DNA of 9,504 nt, taken from contig JAOZGV010000006.1 in the NCBI GenBank assembly GCA_026015225.1, forward strand, positions 1-9,504, in the 5' to 3' direction. Source of the DNA: Candidatus Bathyarchaeota archaeon. Lineage in GTDB: Archaea > Thermoproteota > Bathyarchaeia > 40CM-2-53-6 > RBG-13-38-9. The translations under genes and the position numbers were made by a program. The number at the start of each line of letters is the position of its first letter. The stretch's first letter is position 1. Of the stretch, positions 1 to 5,934 are shown piece by piece. The notes under the pieces were generated by a model. That model had not been told where the DNA came from. It searched no databases and worked only from the letters and a program-made list of their open reading frames with translations.

Positions 1-352
1 ATTTCCCCTTCACAACTATGTGATCATAACCGGCAAATTTTAGTTCAGGTGCGAAGAAGCCTCCAAGACCACCTTCTGAAATAGTATTTCTTTGTCCTTT
101 TGTCGTTACGGAAAATCTACCCATTCCTATTGGCGTACCGTCCAGCGGGCCTGTTCCCCAGATCAAGAGATTGTCAGGATCAAAAGGGTGAATTTTTGGA
201 TTAATTTCATCGTACAAGATTTTTGAATTAATTCCTCTACATCCTATGAAATTTTTTGCTAAATCTTTGGATAATTCCTCTGTGTAAATCTTTGATCTGG
301 AAAGATCTATTCGTAAAATCTTACCTTTCCATCCGCACCATTCATTTTCCAT
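1..352 (-). CDS. AOR-family tungsten oxidoreductase, N-terminal part (cut by left edge)
   Basis: This is the first 117 codons of an aldehyde:ferredoxin oxidoreductase catalytic subunit; the rest lies beyond base 1. The translation opens with MENEWCGWKGKILRIDLS, the usual AOR start (G-x-x-GKILR-DL), followed by FIGCRGINSKILYDE, the TGPL-GTP-GMGRFSVTTK stretch and GGFFAPELKFAGYDHIVVKGK. Together these form the AOR N-terminal domain that binds the bis-tungstopterin. The usual KSPLTG segment reads KGQRNT here, so the substrate pocket may differ from the second AOR at 3524-5386. The ATG at 352 lies inside the end of the upstream ferredoxin gene (11-nt overlap), which argues for translational coupling and a functional heterodimer. 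The Fe-S cysteines and the C-terminal half cannot be seen, so substrate class and intactness are unknown. Family assignment is secure; tungsten rather than molybdenum is inferred from the family. Confidence 0.9.
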   Translation of the reverse strand, partial: MENEWCGWKGKILRIDLSRSKIYTEELSKDLAKNFIGCRGINSKILYDEINPKIHPFDPDNLLIWGTGPLDGTPIGMGRFSVTTKGQRNTISEGGLGGFFAPELKFAGYDHIVVKGK

Positions 353-734
353 TATTTTCAACCTTCTCAAAAGGCCATTCCTTCCAAGGAAAAGGCCATT
401 TCCAAGGAGCAAATACCTTGAAAAGAGGTTGCACTGCTCTTTTACGTACTAAATCTTTCTTCATTTCTGCAGCCTCATTGATTGTAGAATATATTAATGC
501 TCCAGGAGCGCAAACTTGGACGCATTTAGGTATCTTATTATCTGACTTGGATGAGCAATCATCGTTGTCACAATCTACGACTGGTATGTATATTCCCTGT
601 TCATCGATGTGAGCTACATTGATATTGGCTTTTTTTGGATTAAACTCATTTGTATTTTCTAGAGAGCAAACTAATTGACAAAGTCGACAACCCGTACATA
701 AGTCTTCTATTGCATGAATTCTTTTCTTTTCCAA
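342..734 (-). CDS. AOR-associated two-cluster ferredoxin-like subunit
   Basis: A 130-residue Fe-S protein that probably takes electrons from the AOR encoded immediately downstream. Eight cysteines are visible: C13, C16, C19 and C23 (CxxCxxCxxxC), then C55, C60, C71 and C75, with the last followed by APGAL. By analogy with HycB-type proteins this should hold two [4Fe-4S] clusters with swapped ligands. Compared with the four-cluster paralogue at 3096-3521 it stops after the second cysteine group; it has CxxxxC in place of CxxC and extra residues before C71. The C-terminus carries an aromatic, proline-rich tail (about residues 105-122, four Trp within W111-W120). The start is TTG, supported by an SD (GGTGGAGA) 7 nt upstream and by 12 residues before the first Cys, as in the paralogue. 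The gene overlaps the AOR start by 11 nt. Electron-transfer role is inferred. Confidence 0.85.
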   Translation of the reverse strand: MEKKRIHAIEDLCTGCRLCQLVCSLENTNEFNPKKANINVAHIDEQGIYIPVVDCDNDDCSSKSDNKIPKCVQVCAPGALIYSTINEAAEMKKDLVRKRAVQPLFKVFAPWKWPFPWKEWPFEKVENNGK

Positions 735-741
735 AGTAAAT

Positions 742-749
742 TCTCCACC
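742..749 (-). promoter_or_regulatory. Shine-Dalgarno that fixes a TTG start
   Basis: The minus strand reads GGTGGAGA, followed by 7 nt and then TTG GAA AAG. There is no in-frame ATG nearby, so this site decides the start of the two-cluster ferredoxin gene. Confidence 0.6.
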
Positions 750-814
750 AAATAAATCTATAAAAAATTACAATCAAAAGTAATTTGACATCTTTAAAAA
801 AATCGATATTTTAC

Positions 815-862
815 ATTAAAAAATATTGAACTCTTAATTGAGAAAAAAAAATAAAAGAGTTC
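815..862 (-). terminator. Hairpin plus T-tract terminator after the flavin reductase gene
   Basis: On the minus strand the stop codon (TGA, 865-863) is followed directly by GAACTCTT, a 19-nt T-rich loop, and AAGAGTTC, a perfect 8-bp stem (855-862 with 828-835). A T-rich stretch containing six consecutive T follows (about 819-824 in plus coordinates). This would end transcription of the flavin reductase and separate it from the ferredoxin/AOR pair downstream. The same palindrome reads on the plus strand, but no plus-strand gene ends here. Confidence 0.65.
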
Positions 863-1504
863 TCAGTTCTTACCTAGTTGCTGCTCCTTCCAACTCCTTG
901 CTGGGGGCGGTACATCTGGTTTATATAATTCTGATGATGCGGTTACATAAGCATCTGCTCCTAGATGCAGAAGAGTTTTGACTGCTCCAGGGTCAAAATA
1001 TCTATTTGGTACAGTTCTGGAATCAGATTTTGCTTTTATATAGTCTTCTTCCGCTTCAGCATATACTACTTCTCCAATAAAGGTTGTGTGATCGCCTGTA
1101 TTGAAAAGGTTAACTACTTTACATTCCATAAATGCGACGCACTCTTCTATTGATGGCGCCTTAACTTTCTTTCCAGGACTCGGCGTTAACCCAGCTTCTT
1201 TAAATTTATTAACATCCCTTCCTGAATACTCGCCACAATATTGTGTCTGATAAGCTAGCTCTACCGTTGGAACGTTAATTGTAAATTCCTTTGTTTCCGC
1301 AATTAATTTATGAGAATATCTAAGAGGATGGATGGCAATTGCTACCCTCCAGGGTTTATGTGAACATGGCATACACCATCCTACAGCCAAGATATTTGGA
1401 TTTCCATCGATATCAGCAGTTGTTACTAGTATTGCTTTTAAGGGATGTAACATGAAATACCAATCTGCTCCTGCATAATTCTCATCAATAATAATTTTGC
1501 CCAT
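863..1504 (-). CDS. Flavin reductase-domain (flavoredoxin-like) protein
   Basis: A 213-residue protein of the FMN-binding split-barrel flavin reductase family. Known members bind FMN and act as flavoredoxins or as NAD(P)H:flavin reductases. Recognisable parts are the N-terminal strand region with HPLKAILVTTADIDGNPNIL (residues 20-39), the VGWCMPCSHKPW segment (41-52), IHPLRYSHKLI (59-68), FTINVP (74-79), the SGRDVNKFKEAGLT stretch (94-107) and GDHTTFIGEVV (137-147) near the flavin site. The ATG start has a partial SD (GGGATC) 6 nt upstream. A TATA-like element lies about 40 nt upstream, and a strong hairpin terminator follows the stop, so it looks monocistronic. It lies upstream of the left AOR/ferredoxin pair and could exchange electrons with that system, but this is inference from location only. 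The family call is firm; donor and acceptor are not visible. Confidence 0.88.
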   Translation of the reverse strand: MGKIIIDENYAGADWYFMLHPLKAILVTTADIDGNPNILAVGWCMPCSHKPWRVAIAIHPLRYSHKLIAETKEFTINVPTVELAYQTQYCGEYSGRDVNKFKEAGLTPSPGKKVKAPSIEECVAFMECKVVNLFNTGDHTTFIGEVVYAEAEEDYIKAKSDSRTVPNRYFDPGAVKTLLHLGADAYVTASSELYKPDVPPPARSWKEQQLGKN

Positions 1505-1540
1505 TTGTATGATCCCTGAAATTGATTCTTTAGAAAATTT

Positions 1541-1550
1541 ATTATTTAAG
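1541..1550 (-). promoter_or_regulatory. Possible TATA box for the flavin reductase gene
   Basis: The minus strand reads CTTAAATAAT, with its downstream edge 36 nt before the ATG at 1504. That spacing would allow a short leader carrying the GGGATC SD. The region is A/T-rich throughout, so chance matches are likely. Confidence 0.35.
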
Positions 1551-1585
1551 TATTTGTCGATTTAAAATCCGCTCAAATAAAATGC

Positions 1586-1619
1586 TATAAAAATCAAGAT
1601 TATAAGGATAAAAATATAT
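1586..1619 (+). promoter_or_regulatory. Possible TATA region for the cupin gene
   Basis: TATAAAAAT at 1586-1594 and a second A/T box around 1608-1617 lie 40-70 nt upstream of the TTG start at 1657. Either could be the archaeal TATA element; the sequence does not decide between them. Confidence 0.35.
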
Positions 1620-1656
1620 TGAAAAAGAAAACAAATAGATTCTATGGTGTTTTATA

Positions 1657-1980
1657 TTGAAAATCATATCCTCTAAAGAAGTGGGTGAAAAACCAGAGCC
1701 TTGGGGTTCCAGTAAAATATTGTTTAAAAACGATAAGACAAAATCAGAAATTGGGCTTTTTAAATGCTCAGCAGGTAAATCGATGGATATGCATAAACAC
1801 GAAGAATCTGATGAACTAATCTATGTTTTGAATGGGACAGCAATTTTTGAAGATGAAGAAGGCATTGAAGAGGTAGAAGCGGGATCTGCTGTATACCTTC
1901 CTCGAAATAAATCGCATAAAGCAGTTAATAAAGGACAAGAGGACTACTGGTGCCTTTATGTTGTATCGAATTTAAAATGA
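1657..1980 (+). CDS. Small single-domain cupin protein
   Basis: A 107-residue cupin with both signature motifs. Motif 1 is G40-x5-H46-x-H48-x4-E53-x6-G60, an exact match to the consensus. Motif 2 is G76-x5-P82-x-N84-x2-H87-x3-N91, in which Asn replaces the usual Gly. H46, H48, E53 and H87 are the expected metal ligands, so a bound metal ion is likely. The family includes isomerases, dioxygenases and ligand-binding regulators, and nothing here selects a substrate. The start is TTG: the frame is closed by TAG at 1636 and there is no in-frame ATG before it. GGTG at 1646-1649 is a weak SD 7 nt upstream. The gene is divergent from the flavin reductase gene and converges on the transporter gene with 18 nt between stops. 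The fold call is secure and the function is unknown. Confidence 0.85.
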   Translation: MKIISSKEVGEKPEPWGSSKILFKNDKTKSEIGLFKCSAGKSMDMHKHEESDELIYVLNGTAIFEDEEGIEEVEAGSAVYLPRNKSHKAVNKGQEDYWCLYVVSNLK

Positions 1981-1998
1981 ATCCTTTATATCCTCTGA

Positions 1999-2883
1999 CT
2001 AGATTTTAGAGCGAGTTTCTTTCTCCTGCTGTGATATTATTATATAGCCCCCTAAAATAACTAGAACTCCTCCCATTGCAACTATTGGAGTGAGGATCTG
2101 CCCCAAAAATAAAAATCCAAAAAACGCAGCACTTACAGGTTCCAAATAACAGAGTATTGCTGCTTCCTGAGCTTTAATCTTTTTTAATCCTCTGAAAAAC
2201 AGGGATACTGCAAAAGCTGTGTTTACTACTCCAAGAATCAATAACATCAACCAGTTATTCCAAGTTAATGAAAGGCGTTCAGTTATTAAAGATGGGGCCA
2301 ATATAATGGTGGCAAAAAAGTTAGAATATAAAACTAAGGTATAATTAGATAAGCTTCTCAAAGCATCTTTAGAAAGTAATATGAAAATGGCATAAGCTAG
2401 ACCTGCTGATAAACCTATGATAGTACCAAAAATATTTACCCCTTCAAAACCATTTTTTGAAAAGACGATTAATATAATGCCGATCATAGACAAAACTAGC
2501 GAGATTACAATCCTCTTACCAATCTTTTCTTTGAAAAATATCAATGCTAGTATGGTGACGAATATAGGGGCCATATAATTCAATAGTACAGCTTCAGCTA
2601 TAGGAAGGTGTTTCATTGCCTCAAATAAAAGACCCCAACCTAAGCATAACAAAATTCCTAAACTAATTAACTTTTTTAGTGAATATTCAACTTTTATTAG
2701 TTCCATTCTTTTATAAATTAATATTCCAATGGAAACGCCAATTGTTCCAAAAAAGACTCGGAAGAATGCGATGACGTAAGAAGACAAAGGTATTAGGTTT
2801 ACAATTACACCATTGGAACCCCAGATACAAGCTGCTATGGCAACCTCTAAACAACCTATGGTTCTTATCTTACCCAAGGTCAT
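1999..2883 (-). CDS. EamA/DMT-superfamily transporter (10 TM)
   Basis: A drug/metabolite transporter superfamily membrane protein of 294 residues from the chosen ATG. Two EamA repeats are visible. The first carries AVLLNYMAPIFVTILALIFF followed by KEKIGKR; the second carries AAILCYLEPVSAAFFGFLFL followed by GQ. About ten hydrophobic helices are expected, and the protein ends in a short charged tail (QQEKETRSKI). Members export or import small metabolites such as amino acids or cofactors; the substrate cannot be read from sequence. The frame extends to a TTG at 2946 with an ATG at 2904, but the extra 21 residues are basic and not typical of the family. The ATG at 2883 has an SD-like AAGGCGA upstream and gives the normal family length. 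The gene converges on the cupin gene. The family is certain; the start is moderately certain. Confidence 0.88.
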   Translation of the reverse strand: MTLGKIRTIGCLEVAIAACIWGSNGVIVNLIPLSSYVIAFFRVFFGTIGVSIGILIYKRMELIKVEYSLKKLISLGILLCLGWGLLFEAMKHLPIAEAVLLNYMAPIFVTILALIFFKEKIGKRIVISLVLSMIGIILIVFSKNGFEGVNIFGTIIGLSAGLAYAIFILLSKDALRSLSNYTLVLYSNFFATIILAPSLITERLSLTWNNWLMLLILGVVNTAFAVSLFFRGLKKIKAQEAAILCYLEPVSAAFFGFLFLGQILTPIVAMGGVLVILGGYIIISQQEKETRSKI

Positions 2884-3082
2884 ATGATAATTCGCCTTGA
2901 GCATGAAATGTTTTTGAAATTTAAACAATATTTTTAACTTATACAAGTAAACTTAATTCGTTAGTCTCTATTCAGCACTTGCGTGTAAAAATTACCATCA
3001 AGGATTTCTTTAAAAAGTTTAGATACATACTTTTCAGTACATAAAATCTTAAATAAAAAATTTTATATATTTTCAGGAGAAT

Positions 3083-3090
3083 AGGAGGTG
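3083..3090 (+). promoter_or_regulatory. Near-consensus Shine-Dalgarno fixing a TTG start
   Basis: AGGAGGTG stands 5 nt before TTG GTA AGA. It is among the strongest SDs in the window and heads the Fd-AOR-MoaD operon, which suggests a well-translated first gene. It supports a TTG start where no ATG is available. TATA-like A/T tracts occur upstream at about 3010-3018 and 3049-3057, but neither can be preferred. Confidence 0.7.
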
Positions 3091-3095
3091 CCCTT

Positions 3096-3521
3096 TTGGT
3101 AAGACAAAGGGTAGAAGGATTTTTTGATTTATGTACAGGATGCAGAATTTGTGAACTCGTTTGCTCTCAAAAAAAATTAGGCATGTATAAACCAAGATAT
3201 GCTGCAATAGAAATTGAATTGAAGAGTGAAGGAATGGCCGCCATTCCCTCTTTATGCGTTCAATGTGAAGATCCACATTGCATGAAGAGTTGCATTTATG
3301 GTGCAATTGAAAAAGATGAAAAAATGGGAATAGTAAGGATTATACGAGAAAAATGTACTGGATGCGAAATGTGTATAAAAGCCTGTCCTATCAACGGAGC
3401 AATCAAAATCGATCCTGCGTCTAATAAAGCATTGAAATGCGACATCTGCGATGGAGATCCTGCATGCGTCAAATTCTGTCCAACTGAGGCAGTCAAGCTA
3501 ATAAAGATTGGAGGTCAATAA
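3096..3521 (+). CDS. Four-cluster ferredoxin subunit of AOR (HycB-like)
   Basis: A 141-residue polyferredoxin of the HycB/DMSO-reductase beta-subunit type. Sixteen cysteines fall in four groups: C13/16/19/23, C54/57/62/66, C87/90/93/97 and C115/118/124/128. This is the classic pattern for four [4Fe-4S] clusters, in which groups 1 and 4, and groups 2 and 3, share ligands crosswise. The last groups keep the CPINGAI and CPTEAV ends. It is the likely electron acceptor of the AOR encoded 2 nt downstream, passing electrons to ferredoxin or another carrier. The AOR gene's SD (GGAGGT, 3510-3515) lies inside the last codons of this gene, so the two are co-translated. The TTG start is set by a strong SD. 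Its N-terminus (DLCTGCRICELVCS) closely matches that of the left ferredoxin, so the two are paralogues. The partner role is inferred from context. Confidence 0.9.
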   Translation: MVRQRVEGFFDLCTGCRICELVCSQKKLGMYKPRYAAIEIELKSEGMAAIPSLCVQCEDPHCMKSCIYGAIEKDEKMGIVRIIREKCTGCEMCIKACPINGAIKIDPASNKALKCDICDGDPACVKFCPTEAVKLIKIGGQ

Positions 3522-3523
3522 AT

Positions 3524-5386
3524 ATGGGAAACGGGTACGCTGGAAAAATTTTAAAAATTGATCTGTCTAGAAAGGATGAAATAAGTACAGATCCTCTTGA
3601 TATGAAATTTGCTAAGAAATTTTTAGGAGGAAAAGGATTCGGTGCAAAATTGCTATATGATCTTCTTCCACCTAAAACGGATCCATATAGCCCTAAGAAT
3701 CCGATAATGTATGTTACGGGACCTTTAACAGGCACACTCGCACCATGTATTAGATACTGTCTTGTTACCAAGTCGCCCCTTACTAACACATTCAATGATA
3801 CCTACGCTGGTGGAGATTTTGGCCAAGAGTTAAAGTATGCTGGGTATGATGTCGTAATTATAAGTGGGAAAGCTAAGAAACCGGTCTACCTCCAAATCTT
3901 TGATGACGACATACAAATTAAAGACGCTCAACATTTATGGGGACTTAACACTTATGAGATTTACGATGTATTAAAGAGTGAAGTGAATGAAAAAACTGCC
4001 AAAGTCTCATGTATAGGTCCGGCTGGTGAGAATTTAGTCAAATTTGCATTGGTAGATTGTGACTTACATAGACAAGCTGGAAGAGGTGGCGCTGGTGCAG
4101 TCATGGGATCAAAAAATTTGAAAGCTGTGGTTGTGAGAGGAACAAATGGCATTTCGGTAGCCGATTATGATAGATTGGAGAAAGAGGTACAAAAGATTTC
4201 TCATGATATGGGTATAACCGATAAATTTTTTGCTCCTAAACTACAAGCTGGAGGAACTCCTGCAATCGTCGATTTCTCGAATGAAGAAGCTGTTCTTCCT
4301 TATAAAAACTTCCAGGATCAGACCTCAGATATCGCAGAGAATCTGAATGACAAAGGCCAAAGAAAAAGTTTCTGGTTAAGAGAATATGGATGTTTTGCAT
4401 GCCCACTTCATTGTTCTAAGATTGGGATGATAAAAAAAGGACCTTATAAAGGCACGGTTTGTGATACAGTTGAATACGAGAATGTGGGTTTGTTAGGTAC
4501 TAATTGTGCGGTAGGTAATGTCGATGCTCTTGCATATTCTCAAAATCTCTGTGATAGACTGGGATTGGATGCTATCACGACTGGTAATATAGTAGGTTTT
4601 ACAATGGAGTGCTTCGAGAAAGGAATAATTACGAAAAAAGATCTAGGCGGTTTAGACTTATCCTTTGGAAACTGGAAGAACATGATGGAGCTGATAAACA
4701 TGATTGCATATAGAAAAGGCATCGGTAATATTTTAGCCGAAGGTGTCATGAGGGCAGCAAAGAAAATTGGGAAGGGAACTGAAAATTTTGCGATCCATAT
4801 AAAGGGATTGGAATCGCCAGCGTGGGCTCCAAGAGGCACTCCGGGAGTAGGATTGGCATTAATGACGGCCGACAGGGGAGGATGCCACCAAAGGTCTAAT
4901 CCTGTTGGACTCGAGGTTTTTGGTCTAGCTTGGCCAGGTGGATACCCAACTGAAAGGGTAAGCATCAAAGGAAAACCAGACCTTGTCATTTGGGAACAAC
5001 ATCATTATGCAGCTCTTTATTCGCTTTTGATGTGCGAAATTTTCAGCCATGCGGGGATAACTAATGAAAGTTATGCTTCATTATTTTCAGCTGTGACAGG
5101 ATGGGATGCGACATACTCAAGTTTGTTATCCGAATACGGCGAACGTATATGGAATATAACGCGAATGTTTAATTGGAGAGAAGGATTCCAAAGAGAGCAT
5201 GATACTGTACCTCCACGTTTCAAGGAACCTCTGCCTTCGGGACCAGCTAAAGGCCATAAGTTTACAGATGAGGATATAAACAAAATGCTTGATGAATATT
5301 ATTCAAAAAGAGGATGGGACGAGCAAGGAAAGCCCACAAAGGAAAAACTCATTGAATTGGGCCTCGATTCTATGGCTTCCGATTAA
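3524..5386 (+). CDS. AOR-family tungsten aldehyde:ferredoxin oxidoreductase, full length
   Basis: A 620-residue AOR catalytic subunit of normal length, cytoplasmic with no signal peptide. Domain 1 has GYAGKILKIDLSRK, FLGGKGFGAKLLYD (33-46), TGPLTGT (65-71), VTKSPLT (81-87) and the pterin-contacting AGRGGAGAVMGSKNLKA (185-201). The [4Fe-4S] ligands are C290, C293 and C297, with C504 as the fourth. The first DxxGL(C/D) pterin motif is intact (D344-RLGLD). The second, normally DxxGLC, reads Y499-SLLMC504, which is unusual. KGLESPAWAPRG (428-438) and the C-terminal HDTVPPRFKEPLPSGPAKG are typical. Known members oxidise aldehydes with ferredoxin as acceptor; some relatives act on other substrates, as in BamB-type reductases. 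The gene sits between the four-cluster ferredoxin and MoaD-like genes with its SD 8 nt before ATG. Family is certain; substrate and metal are inferred. Confidence 0.93.
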   Translation: MGNGYAGKILKIDLSRKDEISTDPLDMKFAKKFLGGKGFGAKLLYDLLPPKTDPYSPKNPIMYVTGPLTGTLAPCIRYCLVTKSPLTNTFNDTYAGGDFGQELKYAGYDVVIISGKAKKPVYLQIFDDDIQIKDAQHLWGLNTYEIYDVLKSEVNEKTAKVSCIGPAGENLVKFALVDCDLHRQAGRGGAGAVMGSKNLKAVVVRGTNGISVADYDRLEKEVQKISHDMGITDKFFAPKLQAGGTPAIVDFSNEEAVLPYKNFQDQTSDIAENLNDKGQRKSFWLREYGCFACPLHCSKIGMIKKGPYKGTVCDTVEYENVGLLGTNCAVGNVDALAYSQNLCDRLGLDAITTGNIVGFTMECFEKGIITKKDLGGLDLSFGNWKNMMELINMIAYRKGIGNILAEGVMRAAKKIGKGTENFAIHIKGLESPAWAPRGTPGVGLALMTADRGGCHQRSNPVGLEVFGLAWPGGYPTERVSIKGKPDLVIWEQHHYAALYSLLMCEIFSHAGITNESYASLFSAVTGWDATYSSLLSEYGERIWNITRMFNWREGFQREHDTVPPRFKEPLPSGPAKGHKFTDEDINKMLDEYYSKRGWDEQGKPTKEKLIELGLDSMASD

Positions 5387-5418
5387 TATTTTAAAACTCA
5401 AATGAAAGAGAATAATAC

Positions 5419-5706
5419 ATGAAAGTCAAAATTTTCTTTTTTTCACCTTTAAGACAAATTTTAGGTCTGAAGGAAACAGATATAGAACTGCCCGAAGGAG
5501 CAACCGTTGCTAATCTGTTTGAGGAATTATCAACTCGTTTCGGAGAACCTGTCAAAAAATATATTTTTGATGGAATGACAGGAAGACCAAGGGGATATCT
5601 ACTGTACCAAGTTGGTAAAAAAAACCAATCCACCTCATATAAGATTGATACGAAACTCAAAGACGGAGAAAAATTAGCCATCATGTCTCCTCCGATGGGA
5701 GGATAA
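5419..5706 (+). CDS. MoaD/SAMP-like ubiquitin-fold sulfur carrier
   Basis: A 95-residue beta-grasp protein of the MoaD/ThiS family. It begins MKVKIFFFSPLRQILG, typical of MoaD (K-x-K-x-F/Y-F-S/A-x-L-R), continues with ELPEGATVANLFEEL and ends DGEKLAIMSPPMGG. The C-terminal Gly-Gly is the residue pair that is adenylated by an MoeB/UbaA-type E1 and then thiocarboxylated. MoaD donates both dithiolene sulfurs to molybdopterin or tungstopterin; archaeal relatives (SAMPs) can also be attached to proteins. It lies 32 nt after the AOR stop on the same strand and is the third gene of this operon, so a dedicated role in AOR cofactor assembly is likely. A hairpin and T-tract follow. Whether it serves as a sulfur carrier, a protein modifier or both is not decided by sequence. 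Confidence 0.85.
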   Translation: MKVKIFFFSPLRQILGLKETDIELPEGATVANLFEELSTRFGEPVKKYIFDGMTGRPRGYLLYQVGKKNQSTSYKIDTKLKDGEKLAIMSPPMGG

Positions 5707-5724
5707 AAAACTCAAAAATAATTT

Positions 5725-5761
5725 GTTTTCTGGATATCTCTATAAAACATATATTTTTTTT
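5725..5761 (+). terminator. Probable terminator of the Fd-AOR-MoaD operon
   Basis: GTTTT (5725-5729) can pair with AAAAC (5744-5748) around a 14-nt loop, and eight T follow at 5754-5761. The stem is short and A/T-rich; the T-tract is the main evidence, and in archaea such tracts can end transcription without a strong hairpin. Confidence 0.4.
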
Positions 5762-5884
5762 AAAATCATTCACTCCATATTAGATCTTACTGTACCTAAT
5801 ATTCGATATGGCAATACGGGCGCGCGTAACTGAAAGTAAATCAAAATATTATTTGTATTATGAATTTTTCTCATTTTAGAATGA

Positions 5885-5928
5885 AAATATTTTAAACTCG
5901 TAGTGAGATAACTATAGTCCTCAGGTGA
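5885..5928 (+). promoter_or_regulatory. Promoter and Shine-Dalgarno of the Kbl-like gene
   Basis: An A/T box (ATATTTTAAA, about 5887-5896) preceded by purines (BRE-like) lies about 40 nt before the TTG at 5935. A start of transcription near 5918 would leave a short leader holding AGGTGA (5923-5928), 6 nt before TTG. The SD sets the start codon; the TATA element is a weaker call. The rest of the 228-nt gap after the MoaD-like gene holds the terminator, a short GC-rich stretch (5817-5827) and nothing else I can name. Confidence 0.5.
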
Positions 5929-5934
5929 ATTTTT

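Noticed and set aside
256..612. 118-codon plus-strand frame across the AOR/ferredoxin junction
   Set aside because: Both real genes run on the minus strand here with clear Fe-S and AOR motifs; the plus frame has no SD or domain.
2884..2946. N-terminal extension of the DMT transporter from a TTG start
   Set aside because: The 21 extra residues are basic and atypical of EamA proteins, the sequence looks like promoter/leader DNA, and ATG 2883 gives the normal length.
4540..4989. 149-codon open frame on the minus strand inside the AOR gene
   Set aside because: It lies wholly opposite a clear AOR coding region, has no recognisable domain, and is rich in Pro/Ser as expected of a reverse frame of a Gly-rich protein.
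5707..5934. Search for a tRNA, small RNA or riboswitch in the 228-nt gap
   Set aside because: No cloverleaf, T-loop-like GTTCRANNC or extended conserved stem was seen; only a terminator, a short GC stretch and a promoter.
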